A DNA stretch of 64,000 nucleotides from Methylococcaceae bacterium (GCA_030693065.1 JAUYBL010000020.1:1-64000); one strand, 5' to 3'. Counted from the first letter of the stretch, positions 25,899 through 35,182 are shown. A program made the numbers and translations. The notes: a model not told the origin generated them from the sequence alone.

Positions 25899-25925
25899 GG
25901 GGGAGTTTGGTTGGGTAGCGAGTTT

Positions 25926-25980
25926 TAGGAGCGGGCCTTGCCCGCGACATTAAAATAATCGCGGGCAAGGCCCGCTCCTA
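25926..25980. repeat. Perfect 22-bp-arm TAGGAGCGGGCC palindrome
   Basis: Positions 25926-25947 and 25959-25980 are exact inverted repeats of 22 bases with an 11-base loop. The unit lies about 30 bases upstream of the restriction gene start and is the same family as 23946-23999. Confidence 0.85.
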
Positions 25981-26243
25981 CAGTAACTTAGGGTAATGAC
26001 GCGGCCTCCTGCAGGCCGCATCTGTGGTTTTGATTAGGTCTGGCTTACAGGAGCCCAGTCTTCTATCGCCACAGAATAATTATAACCGGAAAGATCAGCC
26101 GACGTGCGGGCCCATATATTAAAGGTAATCCGGTATCTGCACATACCGGATCTGCGACTCGGATTTGAGGGCTTGTGCAGAACCACAGCTTCGTTGCCGC
26201 AGTTCAATTATATAGCAATGATTTTCAAGATAATTCGCCGGAC
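25981..26243. other. Structured intergenic region without a gene
   Basis: This stretch between the restriction gene and the parC terminator holds several hairpins: GCGGCCT 26001-26007 with AGGCCGC 26013-26019, and a perfect 9-bp stem ATCCGGTAT 26128-26136 with ATACCGGAT 26143-26151. No coding frame is convincing. A structured RNA is possible, but no known family was recognised. Confidence 0.4.
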
Positions 26244-26269
26244 AAAAAAGCGGCCTCAAAAGAGGCCGC
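26244..26269 (-). terminator. Rho-independent terminator of the parC transcript
   Basis: GCGGCCTC (26250-26257), loop AAAA and GAGGCCGC (26262-26269), with six A on the left (26244-26249). Read leftwards this is an 8-bp GC-rich hairpin followed by six T, placed about 90 bases after the parC stop. Confidence 0.85.
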
Positions 26270-26355
26270 GATGTGGATCAGATATGGTGCAGTAGCGCGT
26301 ATAGCGCAGTCTGACGTCACCACGTTTTTATTATACGATGTAAATGAGTAAATTT

Positions 26356-28587
26356 TTACTCACTCTCCAAGCCATCAACCCGCTGAAATCCCCTTGGCAA
26401 GGCTAAGCCGCGTTTGGCGCGACTGCTGGAGTAATGAGTAATATCGGCGCCTTTTAGTTGGATGTGGCGTTTTCCGGCAATGACTTTTAACTCTCCAGCG
26501 GCGGCAATGGCGATAATCGCCACCACTTTGTCGCTGCCGTTGCTTAAGTCAGCGGATGGAATTTGTATCAATTTGTTGCCTTTGCCTTTTGCCAAGGCGG
26601 GCAGTTCGGATACTGGAAAAATCAACAAGCGGCCTTGTAAGGTAACTACAGCCAGCAAGTCTTCATCGCTTTTAACGGCGGCGGGCTTAAGCACTTTAGC
26701 GCCGTCCGGCAAGGTGAGCAGGGTTTTACCGGCTTTGTTTTTGCTCAGTAATTCTTTTAGTTGCACGCGGAAGCCGTAACCGGCGTCACTAGCAACCACA
26801 AGCCAATCGTCCGGGTTTCCGATTAACAAGTTAGTGAACGATGACCCCGGCGGAGGATTAAGTCGACCGGTGAGCGGTTCGCCTTGGGTTCTCGCTGACG
26901 GTAAATCGTGAGCCGAGGTGCTGTAGGCGCGGCCGGTTGAATCCAGTAAATACACTGGTTGCGTCGAGCGGGTTTTTACCGCATCCAAGAAGCTGTCGCC
27001 GGAGCGATAATTTAACGATGCCACATCAATGTCATGGCCTTTGGCTGCGCGTATCCAGCCTTTTTCCGACAGAATCACGGTAAGCGGTTCATTGGCTATC
27101 AGTGCAGTGGTATCCAGAGCTTGTGATGATTCTCTGGAGACTATCGGTGAACGTCGGTCATCACCAAATTTTTCGGCATCGCGCTCGATTTCGGTTCTGA
27201 TCAATCGGTTTAGCAATCTTGGTGAGCCCAAGGTTTTTTCCAGTGCCGCGCGTTCTGCTTCAAGCTCCGCTTGTTCACCGCGGATTTTCATTTCTTCCAG
27301 TTTGGCGAGGTGCCTTAGTTTTAGTTCTAAGATCGCTTCGGCTTGCAGGTCAGTAATGCCAAAGCGTTCCATCAATACCGGCTTGGGGTTATCTTCAGCA
27401 CGAATAATGGCGATAACTTCGTCGATATTAAGGTAGGCAATCAACAAGCCGTCCAAAATATGCAAGCGCGCCAGCACTTTATCCAGCCTGTACTGCAAAC
27501 GCCGACGCACGGTTTCGGTACGGAAGGACAGCCATTCCACCAGGATTTCCCGCAAGTTTTTCACTTTCGGCCTGCCATCCAGGCCGATCATGTTCATGTT
27601 AACGCGGTAGCTTTTTTCCAGATCGGTGGTGGCAAACAGATGCGACATGATCTCGTCGACATCAATGCGCTTGGATTTGGGGATAATCAGCAGGCGGGTC
27701 TGATTTTCATGATCGGATTCATCACGCAAGTCTTCGATCATCGGCAGTTTTTTCGCCAGCATTTGCGCGGCGATCTGCTCTAACAATTTGGCGCCGGAGA
27801 CTTGATGAGGCAATGCAGTGATAACGATAACGCCATCTTCCTCTTCATACTTGGCGCGCATTTTCACCGAACCGCCACCGCTTAAATACATCTTTTGGAT
27901 GTCATCCGCCGAGGTAATGATTTCCGCATCGGTCGGGTAATCCGGGCCTTTGATATGGCTAAAAATGGTGTCGAACGAACAATCGGGATTATCTAAAAGC
28001 TCAATACAAGCTGCCGCAACTTCTCTAAGATTATGCGGCGGAATATCGGTCGCCATGCCGACGGCGATGCCCATGGTGCCGTTAAGCAACACGTTGGGCA
28101 GTCTTGCCGGTAATAACACCGGTTCTTTCAGCGTGCCGTCAAAATTGTCCGACCATTCAACCGTGCCCTGCCCTAACTCGCTTAACAAGGTTTGTGCATA
28201 TGCGGTCAAGCGCGATTCGGTATAACGCATCGCGGCAAAAGATTTAGGATCGTCTGGCGAACCCCAGTTACCCTGACCGTCAATCAACGGGTAACGATAA
28301 GAAAAATCCTGCGCCATGATCACCATGGCTTCATAACAGGCCGAATCTCCATGCGGATGATATTTACCCAGCACATCACCAACTGTTCTGGCGGATTTTT
28401 TATACTTGGCAATGGCCGTTAAGCCCAGCTCTGACATCGCATAAACAATGCGCCGTTGCACCGGTTTTAAGCCATCGGCAATATTTGGTAATGCGCGATC
28501 GAGAATGACATACATGGAATAATCCAGGTAGGCCTTCTCGGCAAATTCTTTAAGCGGTTGTTGCTCAAAATTCCCTTGTACAATCAT
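26356..28587 (-). CDS. parC: DNA topoisomerase IV subunit A
   Basis: ParC forms topoisomerase IV with ParE and separates daughter chromosomes. The 743-residue protein has the catalytic Tyr at residue 122 ([10 protein letters not shown]). The quinolone region [12 protein letters not shown] carries the usual Ser82 and Glu86, so no typical resistance change is visible. The C-terminal half has the beta-pinwheel repeats (for example [13 protein letters not shown] and [12 protein letters not shown]), and it is shorter than GyrA, as expected of ParC. It follows the thioesterase by three bases. parE lies 2 kb upstream on the same strand, separated by what looks like inserted material. Confidence 0.96.
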   Translation of the reverse strand: MIVQGNFEQQPLKEFAEKAYLDYSMYVILDRALPNIADGLKPVQRRIVYAMSELGLTAIAKYKKSARTVGDVLGKYHPHGDSACYEAMVIMAQDFSYRYPLIDGQGNWGSPDDPKSFAAMRYTESRLTAYAQTLLSELGQGTVEWSDNFDGTLKEPVLLPARLPNVLLNGTMGIAVGMATDIPPHNLREVAAACIELLDNPDCSFDTIFSHIKGPDYPTDAEIITSADDIQKMYLSGGGSVKMRAKYEEEDGVIVITALPHQVSGAKLLEQIAAQMLAKKLPMIEDLRDESDHENQTRLLIIPKSKRIDVDEIMSHLFATTDLEKSYRVNMNMIGLDGRPKVKNLREILVEWLSFRTETVRRRLQYRLDKVLARLHILDGLLIAYLNIDEVIAIIRAEDNPKPVLMERFGITDLQAEAILELKLRHLAKLEEMKIRGEQAELEAERAALEKTLGSPRLLNRLIRTEIERDAEKFGDDRRSPIVSRESSQALDTTALIANEPLTVILSEKGWIRAAKGHDIDVASLNYRSGDSFLDAVKTRSTQPVYLLDSTGRAYSTSAHDLPSARTQGEPLTGRLNPPPGSSFTNLLIGNPDDWLVVASDAGYGFRVQLKELLSKNKAGKTLLTLPDGAKVLKPAAVKSDEDLLAVVTLQGRLLIFPVSELPALAKGKGNKLIQIPSADLSNGSDKVVAIIAIAAAGELKVIAGKRHIQLKGADITHYSSSRAKRGLALPRGFQRVDGLESE

Positions 28588-28590
28588 TGG

Positions 28591-29088
28591 TTACAGACCT
28601 GTTTCTGGTAAATCGACATGTAATGCTCTATTTTTTTCTAAAATTTCTTGGCGCATTTGCTTACGTGCAACTGCGGCTTCGTACAATCTTTTTTCTACTT
28701 CAGTATTCACTTGCAGCCTGGGCACCTCAACGCTGTTGCCGTCTTCATCAACCGCCACCATGGTGAAATAGCATGATGTTGTGTGTCTTTTCTCATCGGT
28801 GCGCAAATTTTCCGCAACAACTTTTATGCCGACTTCCATCGACGCCTTACCCACGTAGTTAATATGAGCGTAAAAAGTCACCAGCTCACCGACATTGATT
28901 GCTTGCTTAAAAAACACATTATCCAGCGCCGCCGTCACCACGTAATTTTTTGAATACTTGGCAGCACAGGCATAAGCCACTTGGTCGAGCAATTTCAATA
29001 TCACGCCGCCATGCACTTTGCCGGAGAAATTAACCATATCCGGCGTCATCAGCACGGTCATGGTTAGGGATTTTTCTTGGATTTTCAT
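28591..29088 (-). CDS. Hotdog-fold acyl-CoA thioesterase (YciA / BFIT type)
   Basis: The 165-residue protein from ATG 29088 (MKIQEKSLTMTVLMTP) hydrolyses acyl-CoA. The hotdog motifs are DMVNFSGKVHGGVILKLLDQVAYACAAKY, with the catalytic Asp in LLDQVA, and NVGELVTFYAHINYVGKASMEVGIKV. It fits the YciA-like family in size. An in-frame extension upstream, up to 29217, encodes the tail of a PIN-domain protein rather than thioesterase sequence, so ATG 29088 is the natural start. No strong ribosome site precedes it. It is probably cotranscribed with parC. Confidence 0.9.
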   Translation of the reverse strand: MKIQEKSLTMTVLMTPDMVNFSGKVHGGVILKLLDQVAYACAAKYSKNYVVTAALDNVFFKQAINVGELVTFYAHINYVGKASMEVGIKVVAENLRTDEKRHTTSCYFTMVAVDEDGNSVEVPRLQVNTEVEKRLYEAAVARKQMRQEILEKNRALHVDLPETGL

Positions 29089-29217
29089 TAGGCTTATTTC
29101 CAATGCTCGACACTGCAAACCATCAAGCGCATGTAGTTTTTTATCATTCGTCAACAATATCACCTGTTCATTAATGGCTGTTGCACAGACTATTGCGTCG
29201 GGGAGTTCTAATGATCC
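29089..29217 (-). pseudogene. C-terminal remnant of a PIN-domain (VapC-like) toxin
   Basis: The frame upstream of the thioesterase start reads GSLELPDAIVCATAIN then ILLTNDKKLHALDGLQC. LPDA and TNDK are the last two acidic motifs of the PIN nuclease fold, and they sit at normal spacing. A stop (29218-29220) closes the frame upstream, so the N-terminal two thirds with the first acidic residues are missing. The remnant continues in frame into the thioesterase without a stop. The missing part was probably lost when the membrane-protein gene at 29208-30170 became its neighbour. Confidence 0.7.
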
Positions 29218-30170
29218 TTATAGTTCGTTCCAAAGAGTCTATCCATCAATACCGTATGTGGCGTGCGACAATTCGGTCTCTGAAAGCCTGGTTCCAGTGT
29301 GCTTACACTCATTTCCATCTTGGGCTCAATTGGTCTGTCTGATGTCGCCAGTTGAGCCAAAACGCTGTTGTTTTTGCTGTCAATCAATTGGTAATAACCT
29401 AACCGAAACTCATAATCTAACAGACCCTTTTTAGGATGGGGTGCAGCTTGATAGCTTAATAGATGACGTGCGGTCGGTAATGGGTTGAAACTCACCTTTA
29501 TACATTTATTGAAAGGCAACGGGTACGCACGAAGATATTCTGTAATTGACTTATGCAGTGACGATATTGGCAAACAGGTGTCGGTACTTTTATCTACCAG
29601 TTCTATTTTTGCATAACTTCCGGCTGCTGAATCAACCGTCCAACTGTTATCGGGAAAGCTTGTGGATGGCAAAATGTAAGGCTGATTGCTAGGAGGCGGC
29701 TCAACACAATTTTTAGCGTTTGGAGGACAGTGATGTTGAATACCACGTTGCGATGGCTGAACTTTGATTTCAATAAATGCAAGTTGCCTATTTACCAGCA
29801 AGCGAACGATGGACTGGCCACTTAGTGCCGTTACTGTGTCAGCGATTGCATCCACTTCGTAGGCTTCAGCCAGCTGAGGTAACTGGTTTTCACACGCAAG
29901 CTCCGCTTTTTTACGGATCGCGTTCTCTCCTGCAAAGTCAAAATTTGGCAGACTTTGGATGGCGTTCATGTTGATGGATATATTTACAATCCCCCATGCA
30001 AGTATGACCACTGCGGGTACGACAATCAAAGGGCGTGTGCGAAACTTCCAGATAACAAATAAAGCAATTATCACAAAGACAGCAATCGAGGTAAGTATGA
30101 GGTACAAAAGCCCGCCGCCTAAAACGAACGCCCCCATGGCAAATGCCGAGATAAGATTATAAAAGTCCAT
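29208..30170 (-). CDS. Hypothetical protein with N-terminal membrane spans
   Basis: A 320-residue protein of unknown function. The first 70 residues hold two to three hydrophobic spans (about 6-28, 29-43 and 47-64). The rest is a soluble domain containing several Cys (for example HHCPPNAKNCVEPPPS, STDTCLP, FNKCIKV and RPNCRTP). The Cys pairs suggest a disulfide-bonded periplasmic domain. It ends within the PIN remnant and lies just downstream of the truncated Doc gene. The position between two broken toxin genes suggests that it arrived or was left by a rearrangement. I do not recognise the family. Confidence 0.7.
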   Translation of the reverse strand: MDFYNLISAFAMGAFVLGGGLLYLILTSIAVFVIIALFVIWKFRTRPLIVVPAVVILAWGIVNISINMNAIQSLPNFDFAGENAIRKKAELACENQLPQLAEAYEVDAIADTVTALSGQSIVRLLVNRQLAFIEIKVQPSQRGIQHHCPPNAKNCVEPPPSNQPYILPSTSFPDNSWTVDSAAGSYAKIELVDKSTDTCLPISSLHKSITEYLRAYPLPFNKCIKVSFNPLPTARHLLSYQAAPHPKKGLLDYEFRLGYYQLIDSKNNSVLAQLATSDRPIEPKMEMSVSTLEPGFQRPNCRTPHTVLMDRLFGTNYKDH

Positions 30171-30229
30171 AAATGTCAGATTTCGCTACGTTATTGTGAG
30201 GGGATGGGTTACCTGGTTGTTCTTTTTTA

Positions 30230-30382
30230 CTATCTGGGGTAATCCCAAGTTTGCCGAGCAGCTCCTAAAGCAGATTCAAGCAAACCATCATCTCTGACAC
30301 CCTGTATACCGCCAAAACGCTCAACTTGTTGCTGATGTATTTTTAAAGCCCGCGACTTGGAGATAAAAAACAGGTTACTCAC
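30230..30382 (-). pseudogene. Truncated Doc (Fic-fold) toxin, N-terminal 50 codons
   Basis: The frame starts at GTG 30382, overlapping the antitoxin stop by one base (TAGTG), a usual toxin-antitoxin layout. It reads FISKSRALKIHQQQVERFGG, then IQGVRDDGLLESALGAAR, a good match to the Doc family N terminus. It stops at TAG 30230-30232 after DYPR. Full Doc toxins are about 125 residues; the Fic motif HxFxxGNKR and the ATP-binding part are absent, so it should be inactive. Confidence 0.7.
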
Positions 30383-30603
30383 TATTGCGCTAACTTCTGA
30401 AACGTTTCGGCATATTGGCCCATGAGTTGTTCATGAATCTGCAACGCTTCCTTTTCTTCGTGTTGCTGGTTTAGTTCTTGCCGGTGTTGTTTAACATAGT
30501 CTTGCACTAACGATAAAACGCTCTCTGAAACAGTACTTTGGGCACTGATCGCTAGTGCATTTAATTGCTGCTCAATGTCGTCGGGAATCTGTAAATTCAA
30601 CAT
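30382..30603 (-). CDS. Antitoxin-like small protein (probable ribbon-helix-helix)
   Basis: A 73-residue protein whose N-terminal half (MLNLQIPDDIEQQLNALA then TVSESVLSLVQDYVKQ) looks like a ribbon-helix-helix DNA-binding fold: one beta strand and two helices. The charged C-terminal half would wrap the toxin. It overlaps the truncated Doc frame by one base, so it was the antitoxin of that pair. With the toxin broken it may remain as a solitary regulator. The family assignment rests on shape, not on a firm match. Confidence 0.65.
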   Translation of the reverse strand: MLNLQIPDDIEQQLNALAISAQSTVSESVLSLVQDYVKQHRQELNQQHEEKEALQIHEQLMGQYAETFQKLAQ

Positions 30604-30655
30604 AAATTTTTCCTCTGATAAATAGCGAATTAGTACGATGTATTAAAGGGAAACA

Positions 30656-32548
30656 TCAAGCAATATCGGCCAAATTGCCTTTAGTTTCCAGCCAAGTTTT
30701 CCGGTCTTGCGAGCGTTTTTTTGCCAGCAACAAATCCAGTTGCGCATTGGTGTCGTCGTTTTCTTCGACCGTTAACTGCACCAAGCGCCGCGTATCCGGA
30801 TTCATAGTAGTTTCCCGAAGTTGGCTGGGATTCATTTCACCCAAGCCTTTAAAGCGCTGCACGTTGATTTGGCCTTTGAGTTTTTCGGCTTTGATTCTGT
30901 CCAACACGCCCTGGCGTTCGGATTCATCCAGTGCATAAAACACCCGCTTGCCAACGTCGATTCTATATAAAGGCGGCATTGCCACAAACACATGACCCGC
31001 ATCCACTAAGGCCCGAAAATGCTGATAAAACAACGCACAAATTAGCGTGGCAATATGGTTACCGTCCGAATCGGCATCGGCCAGAATGCAGACTTTACCG
31101 TAGCGAAGATGTTGTAAGTCGCTGGAACCGGGCTCTATACCTAAGGCCACGGCAATGTCATGAACTTCCTGCGAAGCCATCACTTGCTCCGATTCCACTT
31201 CCCAAGTATTAAGTATCTTGCCACGTAGCGGCATTATTGCCTGAAAGTCGCGTTCCCGAGCCTGCTTGGCTGAACCGCCCGCCGAATCGCCTTCCACTAA
31301 AAACAACTCGGTGCGATTGATGTCTTGCGCGGAGCAATCGGCTAGTTTGCCGGGTAATGCCGGGCCGGATGTGATCTTCTTACGGATGATTTTTTTGTTG
31401 GAACGCAGTCGTTTTTGCGCGCTGGAAATAATGATTTCGGCGATTTTTTCGCCTTCCGCCGGATTTTGGTTTAACCATAAGCTAAAGCCGTCTTTGGCAA
31501 CACCGGACACAAAAGCCACACATTCGCGCGAGCTTAAACGTTCTTTGGTTTGTCCGGAAAATTGCGGGTCTTCCAGCTTAACCGACAGCACAAAATGGCA
31601 ATTTTCCCAAACATCTTCCGGCGCAACTTTAACGCCGCGCGGCAGGATGTTTCTGATGTCGCAAAACTCGCGCATGGCTTCGGTTAAGCCTGCACGTAAG
31701 CCATTAACATGGGTACCGCCTTGGGCAGTCGGTACTAGGTTGACGTAACTCTCGGTCAACACCTCAGCTGGATTTTCAACCGCCCAGACGATGCCCCATT
31801 CTACAGCTTCATGATTGGCGGCCATGTTGCCCATGAAAGGTTGCTCGGGGAAAAACTCAATATCGCCTAAGCGATCGAGCAAATATTCTTTAAGGCCGTC
31901 TTGATAACACCAGACGTAACTTTCATCAGTTTGATCGATGACCAGGGTGATTTTCAAACCCGGACACAATACCGCTTTGGCGCGCAAGTTATGTTTGAGC
32001 CTGGAAACCGACACCTTGCTGGAATCAAAGTATTTTTCGTTGGGCCAGAATTTAACGGTGGTGCCGGTGTTGTTTTTACCGACCGTGCCGGTTTCGGTCA
32101 AATCGGATTGCTTGTCGCCATCGGCAAATTCCATGTGATAAATCTTGCCGTTGCGCTTGACGTCTATCTCCAGCTTGGCAGACAACGCATTCACCACAGA
32201 CACGCCAACCCCATGCAAACCGCCGGAAAACTGGTAGTTTTTATTCGAAAACTTACCGCCCGCGTGTAGCGTGCAAAGGATGACTTCGACGCCCGGAATG
32301 CCTTGTTCCGGATGTATATCGACCGGCATGCCGCGGCCGTTATCACTCACCAGCACCGAGCCGTCTTTGTACAGCACCACATCAATACTGTTGGCGAATC
32401 CTGCCATCGCCTCATCGACACTGTTATCAACTACTTCCTGCACCAAATGGTTTGGCCGGGTGGTGTCGGTGTACATGCCGGGGCGCTTTCTGACCGGCTC
32501 CAATCCGCTTAAAACTTCAATCGCCGCGGCGTTATATTCGTTACTCAT
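30656..32548 (-). CDS. parE: DNA topoisomerase IV subunit B
   Basis: The ATPase subunit of topoisomerase IV. The 630-residue protein has the GHKL ATPase elements (EVVDNSVDEAMAG, DNGRGMPVDIHP, GGLHGVGVSVVNALS), the transducer domain and the Toprim elements ELFLVEGDSAGGSAKQ and LRGKILN, then ILADADSDGNHI with the metal-binding acids. The length matches ParE rather than GyrB, which has an insert. It is upstream of the broken toxin-antitoxin genes and parC, all leftward. Intervening DNA separates it from parC. Confidence 0.97.
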   Translation of the reverse strand: MSNEYNAAAIEVLSGLEPVRKRPGMYTDTTRPNHLVQEVVDNSVDEAMAGFANSIDVVLYKDGSVLVSDNGRGMPVDIHPEQGIPGVEVILCTLHAGGKFSNKNYQFSGGLHGVGVSVVNALSAKLEIDVKRNGKIYHMEFADGDKQSDLTETGTVGKNNTGTTVKFWPNEKYFDSSKVSVSRLKHNLRAKAVLCPGLKITLVIDQTDESYVWCYQDGLKEYLLDRLGDIEFFPEQPFMGNMAANHEAVEWGIVWAVENPAEVLTESYVNLVPTAQGGTHVNGLRAGLTEAMREFCDIRNILPRGVKVAPEDVWENCHFVLSVKLEDPQFSGQTKERLSSRECVAFVSGVAKDGFSLWLNQNPAEGEKIAEIIISSAQKRLRSNKKIIRKKITSGPALPGKLADCSAQDINRTELFLVEGDSAGGSAKQARERDFQAIMPLRGKILNTWEVESEQVMASQEVHDIAVALGIEPGSSDLQHLRYGKVCILADADSDGNHIATLICALFYQHFRALVDAGHVFVAMPPLYRIDVGKRVFYALDESERQGVLDRIKAEKLKGQINVQRFKGLGEMNPSQLRETTMNPDTRRLVQLTVEENDDTNAQLDLLLAKKRSQDRKTWLETKGNLADIA

Positions 32549-32809
32549 AAGTCCTGATTTCTCACGTCCAATTTGCTATAGCTGATCGGTTTAAATTCTA
32601 AGGTTCAATTAATCAAAAGCCCAACAAAGTTGGGCCCTAAATGTTAGTCACTTCAATACGCAAATCAAAAAATTGCTTTTTCCTAGCTCAGGTAATTGCT
32701 CACAAAGCTGTCCTGACAACTATACTGATTGCCTGTCAGGCACCTTGAGCCTCACTTCCAAGCCTTGTATATTAACCGTTTAGTCACCGACAACCCTGAG
32801 AAAAGTGTT

Positions 32810-34627
32810 ATGCAATCCATTTATGGCTGGCTGTCTACCTCCGCAAACGAGCGTTCTTCGGCAATTATTGAGCAACAACAAGCAGCAACCCGAAGCGCGA
32901 ACAGCGATCACACAACCACCGACCATCAGCCACAAGCAGCAGTCGGGGGCATGGGGCGTTATGACGCGCCATCGAGCTACCAATCAGGACGGTTATTAAC
33001 CATTATCGAAGGCTCGCCGCAATGGACCGACAGCACACTCGCCAGTATTGCTGAACATCAAGGCCACGCTCAAGCGCTAGCTGAAGGCTTTTTAGAATAC
33101 GGTAAGTCAGTATTAAACCACCTGCACGGCCCTTTTGCTTGCTGTGTACTGGTACCGGACGGTGATTATGCTTTGCTAGCCATCGATCGAATTGGCATCA
33201 GGCCGCTGGCGTTTTTTGCTAACAACGATTTGCTGGTTTTTGGTTCACAACTTGATCAGATTATCGCTCACCCCGGCGTCGACGCTCAGATTGATCCGCA
33301 GGGTATTTTCAATTATCTCTACTTTCACATGGTGCCCAGTCCAGGCAGCATTTACACCGGAATTAGTAAGCTGCAACCCGGCGAATGTGTGGAATTTGAT
33401 CACCGACAAATTTCACGCAATTTTTATTGGCAGCTTGAGCATAATGACAGCCATTATTCCAAACAAGAACTGCTTGAGCAATTACACAGCCAGCTTGAAC
33501 AAGCAACACAGAGCTGTAATCCCGATCAACACACCGGCGCTTTCCTAAGCGGTGGCCTGGATAGCAGCACGGTTACCGGCGTATTTCAAAAACTTTCAGA
33601 CCGGCCTATTGATGCGTTTTCAATAGGTTTTGATGCCGACGGTTATGATGAAATGGAGTTCGCGCGCGCCACCGCCAAACATTTTAATGTCAATCTGCAC
33701 GAATATTACGTAACCCCTGAAGATGTGCTGGCCGCACTGCCGCTAATTGCTAAAACCTATGATGAGCCCTTTGGCAATGCTTCCGCCATCCCTGCCTACT
33801 ATTGCGCTAAATTTGCCCGCGAACAGGGCATCACCCAATTATTAGCAGGTGATGGCGGCGATGAAATTTTTGCCGGCAATGCCCGTTATGCCAAACAAAA
33901 AATGTTTGATCTTTATCGGCATATCCCTGGCGTTGCCAAAGCCGTTCTGGAACCGCTGGCCTCTAATTTGCCATTATTGGGTAAAGTTAAAAGCTATATC
34001 GAGCAAGCTAACATTCCAATGCCGGACCGTATGGAAACCTACAACTTCCTGCATCGCACACCTTTGGAGGAGATTTTTTCAGAGGATTTCTTAAGTAAAA
34101 TCAATCCGGAATTACCGATACAAAACTTAACAGAAACCTATAACCGCGCACCGACCGATGACTTGATTAAACGCATGTTGTTTTTGGATGGTAAATTTAC
34201 CTTAGCTGACAATGACCTGAGAAAAGTAAATCGCATGTGCGAGTTGGCCGGTATTAATGTGCAATATCCAATGTTGCAAGAAAACATGGTGGAATTTGCC
34301 GCGACCATTCCTTCCAAATGGCTGATGAAAGGCTTTGAGTTACGTTCATTTTATCGGGAAGGTATGAAGGATTTCCTAGCCAAAGAAACCCTGGACAAAA
34401 GTAAGCAAGGCTTTGGTTTACCTTTTGGCGTCTGGATGAGTAGCAATGAGCAACTACGCCAATTTGCCGAAGCCAACTTACAGGGCATTGCGCAACGCGG
34501 CATTCTTAATCCCAACTACATAGACAACCTGATTAAAGCCCAGAAAGAAGGACACGCCTCATATTACGGGGTGATGATTTGGATATTGATTAGCCTTGAG
34601 CAATGGCTGGTTGCACATCAACGTTAA
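32810..34627 (+). CDS. Asparagine-synthase-like protein without the glutaminase Cys
   Basis: A 605-residue protein of the asparagine synthetase B class. The C-terminal synthase domain is complete: the pyrophosphatase loop is AFLSGGLDSSTVTG, and LLAGDGGDEIFAGNARY with KQGFGLPFGVW is typical. The N-terminal glutamine amidotransferase fold is recognisable (DGDYALLAIDRIGIRPLAFF), but the protein begins MQSIYGW. The normal MCGI start is missing, so the nucleophile Cys2 is not there. It may use free ammonia or an internal amine, as beta-lactam synthetase does, or adenylate another substrate. ATG 32810 is the best start; an earlier in-frame ATG at 32729 adds an unrelated stretch. It is alone on its strand. 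Confidence 0.85.
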   Translation: MQSIYGWLSTSANERSSAIIEQQQAATRSANSDHTTTDHQPQAAVGGMGRYDAPSSYQSGRLLTIIEGSPQWTDSTLASIAEHQGHAQALAEGFLEYGKSVLNHLHGPFACCVLVPDGDYALLAIDRIGIRPLAFFANNDLLVFGSQLDQIIAHPGVDAQIDPQGIFNYLYFHMVPSPGSIYTGISKLQPGECVEFDHRQISRNFYWQLEHNDSHYSKQELLEQLHSQLEQATQSCNPDQHTGAFLSGGLDSSTVTGVFQKLSDRPIDAFSIGFDADGYDEMEFARATAKHFNVNLHEYYVTPEDVLAALPLIAKTYDEPFGNASAIPAYYCAKFAREQGITQLLAGDGGDEIFAGNARYAKQKMFDLYRHIPGVAKAVLEPLASNLPLLGKVKSYIEQANIPMPDRMETYNFLHRTPLEEIFSEDFLSKINPELPIQNLTETYNRAPTDDLIKRMLFLDGKFTLADNDLRKVNRMCELAGINVQYPMLQENMVEFAATIPSKWLMKGFELRSFYREGMKDFLAKETLDKSKQGFGLPFGVWMSSNEQLRQFAEANLQGIAQRGILNPNYIDNLIKAQKEGHASYYGVMIWILISLEQWLVAHQR

Positions 34628-35020
34628 AGGATGCACTTTTATAAACAAGATTGATGATGTATGGGGCGAATTAATTCGCCCCATACCCTGGATTTTTTGA
34701 ATAGCAACGTTTTTTCGTTCATTATTCAATTTATTTAATGCCCAAAATGACACTATTTTCATGTTGTTTTTACGCAAAAAACAATCGATAACCTAATTTT
34801 TTTTTACTTTAGCAAGGCTCGTCCAACACCAGTTAGAAGTGATTTTCTAACTTCAAGAATCAAGCGTAAGTATAATGTTGTTAAAACACGACAAAGCTCT
34901 CAAAGCCCCTACATTACTAGGATTGCGTCATTAAAATACAAATTAAAGCACTTGTTTTAGTGATTTATTTAGCAGATGATTAAGCCTCAATTTTAAAAAA
35001 AATTTACTTGAGAGTGCGTC
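34628..35020. other. AT-rich intergenic region with a perfect palindrome
   Basis: GTATGGGGCGAATT (34659-34672) and AATTCGCCCCATAC (34673-34686) form a 28-bp perfect palindrome, followed by ATTTTTT at 34692-34698. It lies 32 bases after the asparagine-synthase-like gene and can act as its terminator. A further run of T is near 34797-34805. The rest is AT-rich and shows no gene. Confidence 0.65.
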
Positions 35021-35176
35021 ATGAAATTCATCAAAATATTAATTTTATTGGTGGCTGTTTTTTCAATAGCAGGAATGGCTTTTTTTCAGCTGTGTCTATT
35101 GCTAGTCAGCGCACTTTTTGCTAAGCAAACTTATAATCGACACAACTCACAACATGATGGTTTAACCCTAATGTGA
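35021..35176 (+). CDS. Small hydrophobic peptide, 51 aa
   Basis: ATG 35021 to TGA 35174-35176 encodes 51 residues, beginning MKFIKILILLVAVFSIAGMA and ending in a polar tail (NRHNSQHDGLTLM). Two short hydrophobic stretches, or one long one (residues 5-33), suggest a single membrane-spanning peptide or an uncleaved signal anchor. GAGAG lies seven bases upstream. An inverted repeat follows the stop. The family is not recognised, and coding status is moderate. Confidence 0.45.
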   Translation: MKFIKILILLVAVFSIAGMAFFQLCLLLVSALFAKQTYNRHNSQHDGLTLM

Positions 35177-35182
35177 TACCAA

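Noticed and set aside
22869-25980. CRISPR-like array
   Set aside because: The repeats are palindromic units of different families at irregular distances, not direct repeats with uniform spacers.
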